Of a stretch of 64,000 nt of DNA, positions 17,153-25,369 are shown one piece after another. The stretch spans positions 1 through 64,000 of the forward strand of contig CAKZLE010000026.1 of assembly GCA_937125225.1 (NCBI GenBank). The letters are read 5' to 3'. The position numbers and the translations under genes were made by a program. The DNA is from an uncultured Spirochaetia bacterium. GTDB lineage: Bacteria > Spirochaetota > Spirochaetia > CAKZLE01. The notes under the pieces are model-generated. The model ran no database searches. It was given only the letters and a program-made list of their open reading frames with translations, and was not told where the DNA came from. Each line of letters begins with the position of its first letter. Positions within the stretch are counted from its first letter, which is position 1.

Positions 17153-18169
17153 TCACCTCCCGATGATAGAGACTGAAGAAGGAGATATTTCCTTTAAGAA
17201 AGATACATCTATGATATCCAGGAAATTAGGTACAAGAGGAGTCTTCTCCTCTTGTAGGGATATAGCCCAGCGAGCCTGTTCTTCAAGATCCAAGAGAAGT
17301 GATTGATCGAGAATAAGATCAAAATGTAATGTAGGGAAGATGGTTCCTATGATCTGTGAATCAAGAGCATTCATCTCGGCATAGAGTTCCTCAGAGATCT
17401 TAGGAGCTTCTTCGATGAAATTGATAGATTCCTTCAAGGATCGTAAGAATCGCAGGACGGCCTCTCTATTATTATCAGCGAACTCTCGCTTTGTCACGAT
17501 GATCCAGGAGCTAGGGACGAGCCGGTTACTCTCGAGTTCTCTGATCTGATCTCCTAGGCGCTCCTTTAACAGTTGTGGGAAGGGGAACCAGTAGAACATA
17601 GCGTCGGCTCTGCCCTTTTCCATAGCCTCTAGGGCCTCGGGTCCATTACAGGGGACGGGAATGATATCTTCGGGTGTGAGATGATTATATAATAGCCAGT
17701 TATTCAAGAAATAGTGACCGGAAGTGTTGGGCATATATGCGACTCTCTTTCCTGAGAGATCTTGAGGAGTGTCAATATCGCTCTCTTCTGATGCATAGGC
17801 AAAATGGATCTTCGCATGGTCAATCTTACCAATGATGATAAAATCCTCACGCTCAAAGGAACTAAAGACTATTGGTGTCGCCATCACCGCAGCGATGTCG
17901 ACGGTTCCTGCAAAGAGTTGGTCTAAAGAGGTCTTCCCATCGGGATTTATCTCCATGGTGATATCAAGCCCATGACCCTTAAAGAACTCTTTCTTTAGTG
18001 CTATATGGGCCGGAGCTTCAACTATGGCAGGGACACTCGCATAGGTGAGTGGAATCTGAGATAGTGTGGCATCATTAGGAAGAATCAGGAAGAGCGAGAT
18101 AGTAATCACTAGCAACATCACACTTATTAGCATGAGGAGGACTACCTTTTGTTGTACTTTCATATTCAT
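17153..18169 (-). CDS. ABC-type substrate-binding protein (SsuA/NMT1-like), likely sensor partner
   Basis: 338 aa with an uncleaved-looking N-terminal hydrophobic anchor (VVLLMLISVMLLVITISLF), then a type II periplasmic binding fold (SVPAIVEAPAHIALKKEFFK, LFAGTVDIAAVMATP, LSGKRVAYMPNTSGHYFL, ALEKGRADAMFYWFP-like). Such proteins bind sulfonates, nitrate-like anions or pyrimidine precursors; the ligand is not evident. No permease or ATPase gene is near. The gene sits directly upstream of the hybrid kinase, which argues for sensing rather than uptake. Start at 18169 (second ATG at 18163); the ribosome site is weak. Confidence 0.82.
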   Translation of the reverse strand: MNMKVQQKVVLLMLISVMLLVITISLFLILPNDATLSQIPLTYASVPAIVEAPAHIALKKEFFKGHGLDITMEINPDGKTSLDQLFAGTVDIAAVMATPIVFSSFEREDFIIIGKIDHAKIHFAYASEESDIDTPQDLSGKRVAYMPNTSGHYFLNNWLLYNHLTPEDIIPVPCNGPEALEAMEKGRADAMFYWFPFPQLLKERLGDQIRELESNRLVPSSWIIVTKREFADNNREAVLRFLRSLKESINFIEEAPKISEELYAEMNALDSQIIGTIFPTLHFDLILDQSLLLDLEEQARWAISLQEEKTPLVPNFLDIIDVSFLKEISPSSVSIIGR

Positions 18170-18263
18170 TTATATCATGGGGATTATCAATAGTCTAGGA
18201 AATAGCTTCTTTTGAATCCTATCTCCCAATCATATAAATAATTAATATGCATTGTATAGTGAG

Positions 18264-18458
18264 TTAGGTGTGTATGACTTGAACTCTTCCCACGCTGCCA
18301 TCTGTGAGTCGTACTTTGATCCCATGGGGGTGATTCGGGGAGTTCGTCAGGATATCCTTTACCACTCCATGAGTCAGTCTTCCGGTCCTCTGATCTTGCT
18401 TCAATACGATATCGACCTCTAGTCCTGGGTGTATGTCTTTTCTTTGTTTTCCATTCAT
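18264..18458 (-). CDS. YwbE-family small protein
   Basis: A 64-aa protein of the YwbE family (DUF2196): RKDIHPGLEVDIVLKQDQRTG, then LTHGVVKDILTNSPNHPHGIKVRL and GSVGRVQVI, an all-beta fold of unknown role found in many bacteria. Full length. Confidence 0.9.
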   Translation of the reverse strand: MNGKQRKDIHPGLEVDIVLKQDQRTGRLTHGVVKDILTNSPNHPHGIKVRLTDGSVGRVQVIHT

Positions 18459-18597
18459 GTCGGGAGTATACCTGTTTGGTTGGGTTAATCCTAGTATGGC
18501 TGGTAAAAGTTTTATCAGTTAAGCATTTAAGAAGTTAGAAACTTAGTGTAAGATAGCATAAGCGAAAGCAATCAATCTATACGAGAAGAGGTCCGCC

Positions 18598-19716
18598 ATG
18601 ATCACCATTCGTGAAGTAACAACAAAAAAAGACATTAACAAGTTCTTTGCATTTCCCTTAGAACTGTATAAAGATAATCCCTACTTTGTCCCTGCCCTCA
18701 CTCTAGATGAGAAGGGTACCTTCAATAAGGATAAGAATCCCGCCTATAAGCATGCAGATACGATCATGTTCCTTGCTGAGAAGGAGGGAAAGGTCGTCGG
18801 TAGAGTCGCAGGTCTCATCAATCACAAGATCAACGAGTTTCAGAAGCTCAATGATGTCAGATTCACCCGTTATGATGTGATCGATGATCCTGAGGTGTCG
18901 AAACTTCTCATCGATAAAGTCATCGAGTGGGGACAGCATAAGGGGATGACACGCTTGATAGGACCTATGGGGTTCTCTGACCTTGATAAACAGGGTCTTC
19001 TCATCGAAGGTTTCGATCAGATGAGCACCTTCATAACCTTATATAATCATGCCTATTATCTTGACCATCTGAGTGCCTTGGGGTTCGAGAAAGAGGTCGA
19101 TTGGGTCGAGTTCAAGATCATGGTACCAAAGGAAATGGACCCTAGGATCGAACGAATCACTAAGATCGCCATGAAGCGAAATGGTTATGAGATGAAGACT
19201 TTCACCAAGAAGAAGGATGCTATCCCCTATGCGAGAAGAGCTCTGTATATGTACAATGAGGCCTTCTCCAAGATCTATGGCTTCTATCCCCAGACTGATG
19301 AACAGATAGAGGCTCTGATCAAAGAGTTTATCATGATCGTCACGGTTGACTATCTATTTGTCGTCACTGATAAGGAAGATGAGGTTCTTGGCTTCGGCCT
19401 GATGGTTCCCTCTCTTGCAAAGGCGGTCCAGAAGTCGAAAGGAAGACTCTTCCCTACCGGATTACTGAGAATCAAGAGTGCTCTCAAGAACCATAAGGTC
19501 CTCGATATGTATCTGATCGCAGTGAAACCCGAATATATCGGAAGGGGTGTCAATGCCTTGATCCTCAATGCCGGAATCAAGAAGGCTATGGAGAATGGGA
19601 TCGAATATGCTGAGACCGGACCAGAACTTGAAGAGAACATGGCGGTACAGACACAGTGGAGAGATTTCAAGACTGAACAGCATATCAGACGAAGATGTCT
19701 GAGAAAAGATATCTAG
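18598..19716 (+). CDS. GNAT-fold N-acetyltransferase-like protein
   Basis: 372 aa, about twice a minimal GNAT. The N-terminal half (MITIREVTTKKDINKFFAFP, then KDNPYFVPAL, AEKEGKVVGRVAG) and the C-terminal half (VLGFGLMVPSL, MYLIAVKPEYIGRGVNALI with the acyl-CoA P-loop, and YAETGPELEENMAVQTQW) together form the larger acetyltransferase-like family seen in spirochaetes, Bacteroidetes and clostridia. The substrate is unknown. AAGAGGTCCGCC precedes the ATG. A strong terminator follows. Confidence 0.8.
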   Translation: MITIREVTTKKDINKFFAFPLELYKDNPYFVPALTLDEKGTFNKDKNPAYKHADTIMFLAEKEGKVVGRVAGLINHKINEFQKLNDVRFTRYDVIDDPEVSKLLIDKVIEWGQHKGMTRLIGPMGFSDLDKQGLLIEGFDQMSTFITLYNHAYYLDHLSALGFEKEVDWVEFKIMVPKEMDPRIERITKIAMKRNGYEMKTFTKKKDAIPYARRALYMYNEAFSKIYGFYPQTDEQIEALIKEFIMIVTVDYLFVVTDKEDEVLGFGLMVPSLAKAVQKSKGRLFPTGLLRIKSALKNHKVLDMYLIAVKPEYIGRGVNALILNAGIKKAMENGIEYAETGPELEENMAVQTQWRDFKTEQHIRRRCLRKDI

Positions 19717-19733
19717 TATCAGACTGATACAAA

Positions 19734-19787
19734 GAGAACATCCACTTCATAGTTGATCATCCAGCAAAGAGGTGGATGTTCTTGGTT
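19734..19787 (+). terminator. Rho-independent terminator after GNAT gene
   Basis: GAGAACATCCACTTC (19734-19748) pairs with GAGGTGGATGTTCTT (19769-19783), with one G-T pair, across a 20-nt loop, and a short T-rich tail GGTTTT follows. The near-perfect 15-bp arms make this one of the clearest terminators in the window. Confidence 0.8.
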
Positions 19788-19951
19788 TTAGAGCTATTAC
19801 CATTTCAGACAACTCAATACCAGTCCTTGGTAGGTCTAGTACACTACAACGATAATACTATCAGATTTACCCGGCCCGATCATGATTCTTTCCCTCCCCA
19901 ATGCTTTTCTGCTATATAATAGAGAGAGTCAGTATTTGATAAGGAGTCAGT

Positions 19952-20323
19952 ATGGAGCTAGGAGCTTTCTCTATCAGTCTGAATGTGAAAGACATTCAGG
20001 TCTCTAAGGAGTTTTATGAAAAACTCGGTTTTCACGTCTTCGGAGGTGATAGCACACAGAACTGGTTGATCATGAAGAATGGGACGACGATCATAGGGTT
20101 GTTTCAGGCTATGTTCGATAGTAACCTGATGACCTTCAATCCTGGTTGGGATAGTGAGGCCCGGAACCTTGAGAACTTCGATGATATCAGAGAGATCCAG
20201 AAGGATCTAAAACGTAAAGGACTTGAACTCCAGATGGAGGCAGATGTGGATGGGGAAGGTCCTGCATCTCTTATGATCACCGACCCTGATGGGAATCAGA
20301 TCCTTCTCGACCAGCATGTCTGA
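19952..20323 (+). CDS. VOC (glyoxalase/bleomycin-resistance) family protein
   Basis: A 123-aa single-chain vicinal-oxygen-chelate fold with two beta-alpha-beta-beta-beta units (FSISLNVKDIQVSKEFYEKLGF; ASLMITDPDGNQILLDQ). AAGGAG lies 5 nt before the ATG. Members bind a metal and act on small electrophiles or sequester drugs; the role is unassigned here. It is followed at once by a small gene, so the two form a pair. Confidence 0.85.
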   Translation: MELGAFSISLNVKDIQVSKEFYEKLGFHVFGGDSTQNWLIMKNGTTIIGLFQAMFDSNLMTFNPGWDSEARNLENFDDIREIQKDLKRKGLELQMEADVDGEGPASLMITDPDGNQILLDQHV

Positions 20324-20332
20324 GGAGTCATG

Positions 20333-20701
20333 ATGAACAGAAATGAACTGACCAAGATCTATAGTACGATCATATCTAGTATCAATGATACGAGCGATTC
20401 GATCAGGATCGAGCGGGTGGCAACAGATCTTGAACGGTATACCTATGAACCTCTATTCCTCTTCTCTGTTCCAGATTTTCTTCGGATGTCGAAACAGGAG
20501 CTACTTTCTTATATCAGTACCCTGAACAGCATATCTGATGAGGAGATCAAGGCTTCGGGGATCAATATCCCGGGAACTCCTGATACGATCATCGAGCATC
20601 AGTTGAAGATGGTACTTCGTAACTATCAACTGTTAGTGAGACTCAGAGCTGATGAGGCTGAAGCCTGGGATGAGATCCATGAGCTGTATGAGGATGATTG
20701 A
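20333..20701 (+). CDS. Conserved hypothetical small helical protein
   Basis: 122 aa, mainly helical and acidic, with no recognised domain (RNELTKIYSTIISSINDTSDSIRIERVATDLERY ... AEAWDEIHELYEDD). The ATG at 20333 is favoured over 20330 because AGGAG is 5 nt away. It lies 9 bp after the VOC gene and probably shares its transcript. Function unknown. Confidence 0.65.
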   Translation: MNRNELTKIYSTIISSINDTSDSIRIERVATDLERYTYEPLFLFSVPDFLRMSKQELLSYISTLNSISDEEIKASGINIPGTPDTIIEHQLKMVLRNYQLLVRLRADEAEAWDEIHELYEDD

Positions 20702-20716
20702 TAGAGGTGGTTCTTC

Positions 20717-21280
20717 CTATCTTGATCTCAGGATCAGTAATAGGGAGTCATCAGCTTCCATCTCGGTATATCTCTCCATCTTCAGGACCTCGAAAAGATC
20801 CTCGATCATCGGGGTGAGGATATCCTCAGTCACCTGATAGAACATAAGATCATCGAATTGCTCGATCTCTGTGCCATACCAGAAGGAGTGAACTAGTAGT
20901 CCTCCGGAGTTGAGTAGTTCAGTCTGTCTTTTGAAAGAACCTGCCATCTCCTCATAACTGAGATGTTGAAAGACCTTGTTCGAGTAGATACAGTCAAATC
21001 TTCTCGATGAAGCAAGGGTCACAGCATCAAGTTCTAACAGATCAGCATCAGGATGGACCTTGAGAAACCTTTCGAGAAACAGTCGTGCATTATCTGATCC
21101 TGTGACAGTATAGGACTCTTCAAGCATAAGAAGGTCTTTACCCGGACCCATCCCTAATTCAAGGACAGTCTTTCCCGTTTCTAGGTAATCTTTCAACTGA
21201 TCGATGATGATCTTCCCGTCATAACCATCAGCGAGTTCTAAATATTGTTCGATATGCTCTTCTGTATCAAAGTATCCCAT
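20717..21280 (-). CDS. Class I SAM-dependent methyltransferase
   Basis: 187 aa from the ATG at 21280 (GGTGGTG just upstream). Motif I is TVLELGMGPGKDLLML, the acidic SAM ribose contact follows at TGSDNARLFLERF, and a post-motif region reads FDCIYSNKVFQHLSYEEM. Short methyltransferases like this act on small molecules or unknown targets. It is convergent with the gene pair at 19952-20701. Confidence 0.85.
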   Translation of the reverse strand: MGYFDTEEHIEQYLELADGYDGKIIIDQLKDYLETGKTVLELGMGPGKDLLMLEESYTVTGSDNARLFLERFLKVHPDADLLELDAVTLASSRRFDCIYSNKVFQHLSYEEMAGSFKRQTELLNSGGLLVHSFWYGTEIEQFDDLMFYQVTEDILTPMIEDLFEVLKMERYTEMEADDSLLLILRSR

Positions 21281-21397
21281 AATCACCACCAAAAAGAATG
21301 AGTTTCATTCATTATACCACAGGGATAGAACAAGACAGATCTGAACACGATATCTCAAGTGGGGAAGATCATTTCTGAAAGAACAAATCCTCTCAAC

Positions 21398-21426
21398 ATA
21401 GTGATACCCCCTGAGGATATCACTAT
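21398..21426. other. 9-bp inverted repeat in intergenic space
   Basis: ATAGTGATA (21398-21406) and TATCACTAT (21418-21426) flank an 11-nt loop, 12 bp past the VWA gene's stop. It lacks a T run, so it may be a weak terminator or a protein site. The remaining 21281-21437 interval shows nothing else. Confidence 0.4.
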
Positions 21427-21437
21427 ACCTCTATGTA

Positions 21438-22079
21438 TTACTTTTTTGTTCCGTTCTCACGCCCTGAGAGATCCTCTTCGATCTTCTGCTTCCATCTTTT
21501 CGGGATATCCCCGGTCGAGCGGTAACTGATAGTGGCTTCGGTAACACAAGCGAAATTTAGAGCTGTACCCTGAGAGTCGGCATGATAGGATACACTCCTA
21601 TCCTCACTGATCCCGAAGCGTTCTCCCTCCTTCACTGCATCGATATTGGCCCCGAGGAAGATGAACTCCCATCCCTGATTCTCTTGCTGCTGGTCTATGA
21701 GCTGTTTCACCCTCTTATAGGTGAATTCTCTGCTCGCATTCTCTAGCCCATCGGTAATGATCACCATGAGGGTCTTATTCTTCTCCGACTGCAGCAACTT
21801 GAATTGATCTATCGTATTACCAATTGCATCAAGTAGTGCTGTAGAACCCCGTACAAAGTAGTCCTCACTAGTGAGATCCTGTATCTCTTTTATATCGATT
21901 CTTCGATGAAGCATCTTATAACGATCATCGAACAGGACTGTGGTCACAAAGGCTTCACCTTCGAGCTTTCGCTGCTTTTCAAGGTAGGAGTTATAACCTC
22001 CTATGGTATCGCTCTCGAGGCCGCTCATCGATCCACTCCGATCTAGTATGAAGATGATATCTGTGGTCTGCTTTGACAT
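21438..22079 (-). CDS. von Willebrand factor A (VWA) domain protein
   Basis: 213 aa with an intact metal-ion-dependent adhesion site: DRSGSM near residue 13, the threonine in GSTALLDAIG and the aspartate in VIITDGLENAS. It is a cytosolic TerY-like VWA protein. A longer reading frame reaches 22232, but GGAGG 6 nt before the ATG at 22079 and the immediate start of the VWA strand decide the start. It lies 76 bp after the macrodomain-HTH gene on the same strand. In Firmicutes and relatives such VWA proteins accompany macrodomain-HTH proteins, so they probably form a unit. Confidence 0.87.
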   Translation of the reverse strand: MSKQTTDIIFILDRSGSMSGLESDTIGGYNSYLEKQRKLEGEAFVTTVLFDDRYKMLHRRIDIKEIQDLTSEDYFVRGSTALLDAIGNTIDQFKLLQSEKNKTLMVIITDGLENASREFTYKRVKQLIDQQQENQGWEFIFLGANIDAVKEGERFGISEDRSVSYHADSQGTALNFACVTEATISYRSTGDIPKRWKQKIEEDLSGRENGTKK

Positions 22080-22155
22080 ATGGTACCTCCGTAGTATCTG
22101 TCTACTGAGGAGCATATATCTTTTGGTGAAGGCGAGGGTCGCCTGTGAGGAGACA

Positions 22156-22902
22156 TCAGAGACCAAGGAGCTGCTGGTCGTAGGTGAAGAGTGCTTCATT
22201 GATCGAGAAGATGTCATAGGATCCTTTTTCAATGAAGAATTCGATGATCAGATCAAAGGTCCTGCTGTGAGAGAGGGTGTAACCTGCTTTCCCCAACAGA
22301 TCGAGCATCTGATCATAGTTGAGTTCTAAGGCGATTCCCAGTGCTATTGCCGTATGTTTACTTGGTTGATAGTCTGGATTCTTCTTGATCTTCGAGAAGA
22401 GCTTTCGATCGATATTCGCTCTCTTATAGATGGTGACCGGGTTCGATCCCTTCTCATCGATGAGTCGAAGGAGCATCTGAGAGAAGGTCTCCTCTTTCCT
22501 GTTGACTGCAAGAGTAAGTTCATTATCTTGAAAGATGAGCGGACAATCCATATCAAGGTCATGGAAGGGTGAAGAGAAGCTCTCTACTACGAGATTCTGC
22601 TCTGCAGCGAGGTGCAGATCCATCTGCACCTTGAGTTCGTCTTCGATGTTGACGATATGCTTCTCAAGGATGAGGTAGACGGAAAGGTCATGGTCTTCTA
22701 GGAATGTTATGATAGTCTTTCGTGCCTCTGAGAGGCCTTTGGTAGTGTGGTGAACTAAGGGAAGGGCAACACGTTCTCTGGTGTGGGCAACAGAGAGGGC
22801 TTCTGTATAAAAAACTGAAGCCTCATCATTGAGTCGCTGTTGGTGATCAATGATCTTGATGTTTGAGGCTAGTTTAGCCTTGGTCGTCAGGATGAGCGGC
22901 AT
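22156..22902 (-). CDS. Degenerate macrodomain fused to conserved HTH-like C-terminus
   Basis: 248 aa. The C-terminal 100 residues (FSQMLLRLIDEKG ... IYKRANIDRKLFSKI ... TAIALGIALELN ... DLLGKAGYTLSHS ... IFSINEALF) match the HTH-like tail common behind ADP-ribose macrodomains. In front, EALSVAHTRERVALPLVHHTTKGLSEARKTI and FLEDHDLSVYLIL look like the second half of a macrodomain. The first half, with the NAAN and glycine-rich ADP-ribose loops, is absent: only about 35 unrelated residues precede it. It is probably a non-catalytic regulator working with the VWA protein downstream. The alignment is from memory of the family, not computed. Confidence 0.7.
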   Translation of the reverse strand: MPLILTTKAKLASNIKIIDHQQRLNDEASVFYTEALSVAHTRERVALPLVHHTTKGLSEARKTIITFLEDHDLSVYLILEKHIVNIEDELKVQMDLHLAAEQNLVVESFSSPFHDLDMDCPLIFQDNELTLAVNRKEETFSQMLLRLIDEKGSNPVTIYKRANIDRKLFSKIKKNPDYQPSKHTAIALGIALELNYDQMLDLLGKAGYTLSHSRTFDLIIEFFIEKGSYDIFSINEALFTYDQQLLGL

Positions 22903-23075
22903 AGGTAGTTATTCCTCTATGGTATTAGATTTCTTTAGTAGAAGTATATCATACTGAAGATTGAGTCATAAGAATAAATAGAAATAGTTAGTGAACGGGT
23001 CATGATCAAAGAGTAGTGAAAATAACTGTTGCAGGTCTGAGAATCCTCTGTAATAATTAGTCTCTAGGAGAGAGC

Positions 23076-24674
23076 ATGGGTGAGAAAGACAAGATCATGA
23101 TTGTTGGTGGTGGTATTTCTGGTTTGACAGCAGCCTCTTTATTGGCTAAAAAGGGGTATGATGTAGTACTTATAGAGAAAAATGAGACCTGTGGTGGACT
23201 AGTCAACTCTTTTGACATTGATGGCTTTACCTTCGATGGGGGAATTCGGGCTGTAGAGAATGCAGGGATGATACTTCCGATGCTCGAGGAACTTGAAATC
23301 GATCTACCCATGTTACCGAGTAGAGTCTCTCTGGGAATAGAAGATAACATCATGCACGCTATCTCTGAAGATAGCATCAATGATTATGAGGCTCTACTCA
23401 AGCAGACCTATCCAGAGAGTCCAGAAGATGTAGAGAAGGTCACCAAGGTGATAAAAGACTTCAATGAATATATGAAGGTACTCTTTGGAGACGAGAGCCC
23501 CTTCTATAAGGACAAGAAGCGACACAAAAGATATTATTTCACGACCTTCTTCTCATGGTTCCTCAAGTTCATCAAGACTGGTATCGCGGTAACTCAGATG
23601 AAGCTTCCGGTTGAGGATTTTCTCCATGATCTGATTGACAATGAACCATTGTTCGATATCATCTCACAACACTTCTTCAAAAAGACTCCTGCATTCTTTG
23701 CTATGAGTTACTTCTCTTTGTATACAGATTACTATTATCCTAAAGGTGGTGTTGGCCAACTCCCAAGACAGATCGGACAGAAGTTCCGAGAGGCAGGAGG
23801 GACATTACTTCTCAATACAGATATATCACAGATAGATATCAAGGGAAGGAGGGTGATTGACACCTTAGGAACTAGCTATCCATTTAGGAAACTCATATGG
23901 TGCGCAGATATGAAATCTTTTTACCGGTCGGTGAATATCGAGGATACTCCATCTAAATATCGAAATGCTGTAGAGAAGGATCGATCCCGTATCCTTTCAG
24001 CAAAGGGGGCTGAGTCTGTTTTCACTATATTCCTAGGAGTTGATGAAGCTCCTGAATTCTTTCAGAAGATCTCACATGGCCACTTTTTCTATACCCCCTC
24101 ACGTAAAGGACTAGGTAGGGTTCATCGTGAGGATTATGCCTCTTTGATGAGACAATGGAACAGTGAGAATAAAGCTGACGTGTTATCTTGGCTAAAGAGA
24201 CTTTGTGAGTTGAATACCTTTGAGATATCAATTCCTGTATTGAATGATCAAGATACAGCTCCAGAGGGTAAGACTGGACTGATTATCAGTTTCCTCATGG
24301 ATTATGAACTACCTCTCAAGATCCAGGAGGATGGATGGTATGAGCAGTTCAAAATATATATCGAAGAGACCGTGATAGATCTTTTAGATCGTACGATCTA
24401 TCCAGGGTTTAAGAATAACATAACCTATAGACAGTCATCTAGCCCTCTTACCGTAGAGCAGTTGGTTGGCAGTTCGGAAGGGGCCATTGTAGGCTGGTCT
24501 TTTGAAAGTGAGATCCCTATAGATGCTAGTATGCTGAATATGAAGAAATCTGTCCTGACGCCGTTTCCTGATATATATAGAGCAGGACAATGGACTGCGA
24601 GCCCTGCTGGGCTACCGACTTGCATCATGACTGCAAAGATGGCTGCAGATAGAGTGATGAAAGACTTACAGTAA
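23076..24674 (+). CDS. Phytoene-desaturase-like FAD-dependent oxidoreductase
   Basis: 532 aa with the dinucleotide-binding motif IVGGGISGLTAASLLAKKGYDVVLIEKN (8-35) and CGGLVNSFDIDGFTFDGG, the CrtI/NAD(P)-binding amino-oxidase signature. The C-terminal FAD site reads IYRAGQWTASPAGLPTCIMTAKMAADRV. The start ATG follows AGGAGAGAGC. Relatives act as isoprenoid desaturases, isomerases or retinol saturases; no carotenoid genes are near, so the substrate is open. Confidence 0.85.
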   Translation: MGEKDKIMIVGGGISGLTAASLLAKKGYDVVLIEKNETCGGLVNSFDIDGFTFDGGIRAVENAGMILPMLEELEIDLPMLPSRVSLGIEDNIMHAISEDSINDYEALLKQTYPESPEDVEKVTKVIKDFNEYMKVLFGDESPFYKDKKRHKRYYFTTFFSWFLKFIKTGIAVTQMKLPVEDFLHDLIDNEPLFDIISQHFFKKTPAFFAMSYFSLYTDYYYPKGGVGQLPRQIGQKFREAGGTLLLNTDISQIDIKGRRVIDTLGTSYPFRKLIWCADMKSFYRSVNIEDTPSKYRNAVEKDRSRILSAKGAESVFTIFLGVDEAPEFFQKISHGHFFYTPSRKGLGRVHREDYASLMRQWNSENKADVLSWLKRLCELNTFEISIPVLNDQDTAPEGKTGLIISFLMDYELPLKIQEDGWYEQFKIYIEETVIDLLDRTIYPGFKNNITYRQSSSPLTVEQLVGSSEGAIVGWSFESEIPIDASMLNMKKSVLTPFPDIYRAGQWTASPAGLPTCIMTAKMAADRVMKDLQ

Positions 24675-24723
24675 GACTCCAAAGTTCATGATCGATTTCG
24701 AATGGGATGATATGAGATTCAAG

Positions 24724-25230
24724 TCATAGGCTCCTGCTGTCATAGGCCCAATGGAGTAGCGCCTGTCGTTGTCTAGGTCTACACCCGAAATCATATCGGG
24801 TACAGTGTTTCTGCAGTTGTGCCACATGCCGCTTCATCGCTTTCCATCGTGCTATCTGTCTTTTGTCATCTTCATGACGTCTCCCTGAATAGTATCGACA
24901 ATACCATTGGAACCAGCCACGTGGGTCTTCAGGATGTATCCAGTTCTTCTCTCGCCAGTAAGCAAGAGGTTTAGAGGCATCTACTCCAAAGAAATTCAAC
25001 TCAGGATCTTTTTTTCCGGTACTCAATACGGCCTTCTCAAACCAATGTTCGGGGTATTCATCAATACAGTCACGAAGGTATACTCCACCGAATATGCCAA
25101 TGCTGAGCATCTCGATAGGAGAGAGATCTGGTGTAAAACCATCATCGAACCCCTTTCCCTCTTCTTGTGTACGAAAATAGACATAGTTCTTCTGCATCTT
25201 ATCATTCACGATCACTCTTTCTGATCTCAT
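24724..25230 (-). CDS. Conserved hypothetical protein, Trp/Arg-rich C-terminus
   Basis: 168 aa from the ATG at 25230 (AGGG 6 nt upstream; the ATG at 25236 is too close). It contains FTPDLSPIEMLSIGIFGGVYLRDC, EYPEHWFEKA, NFFGVDASKPLAYWREKNWI, DPRGWFQWYCRYYSGRR and a basic aromatic tail. I recognise it as a conserved family without an assigned function; it has no membrane helix and no obvious catalytic motif. Confidence 0.7.
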   Translation of the reverse strand: MRSERVIVNDKMQKNYVYFRTQEEGKGFDDGFTPDLSPIEMLSIGIFGGVYLRDCIDEYPEHWFEKAVLSTGKKDPELNFFGVDASKPLAYWREKNWIHPEDPRGWFQWYCRYYSGRRHEDDKRQIARWKAMKRHVAQLQKHCTRYDFGCRPRQRQALLHWAYDSRSL

Positions 25231-25369
25231 ATACATCCCTACCTATATACTACTTGGTGAAGTGCTAGTTATGTATAAAATACAAAATATATATCTAAGA
25301 GTAAACATTGGGACATTAGTCTTGATCTATAGTTGTACTTTGGTATCTCAGAAGGGAGAGCTGAAGGAA

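Noticed and set aside
22003-22572. Plus-strand frames over the VWA/macrodomain genes
   Set aside because: Shadow frames; the minus-strand genes explain all conserved motifs.
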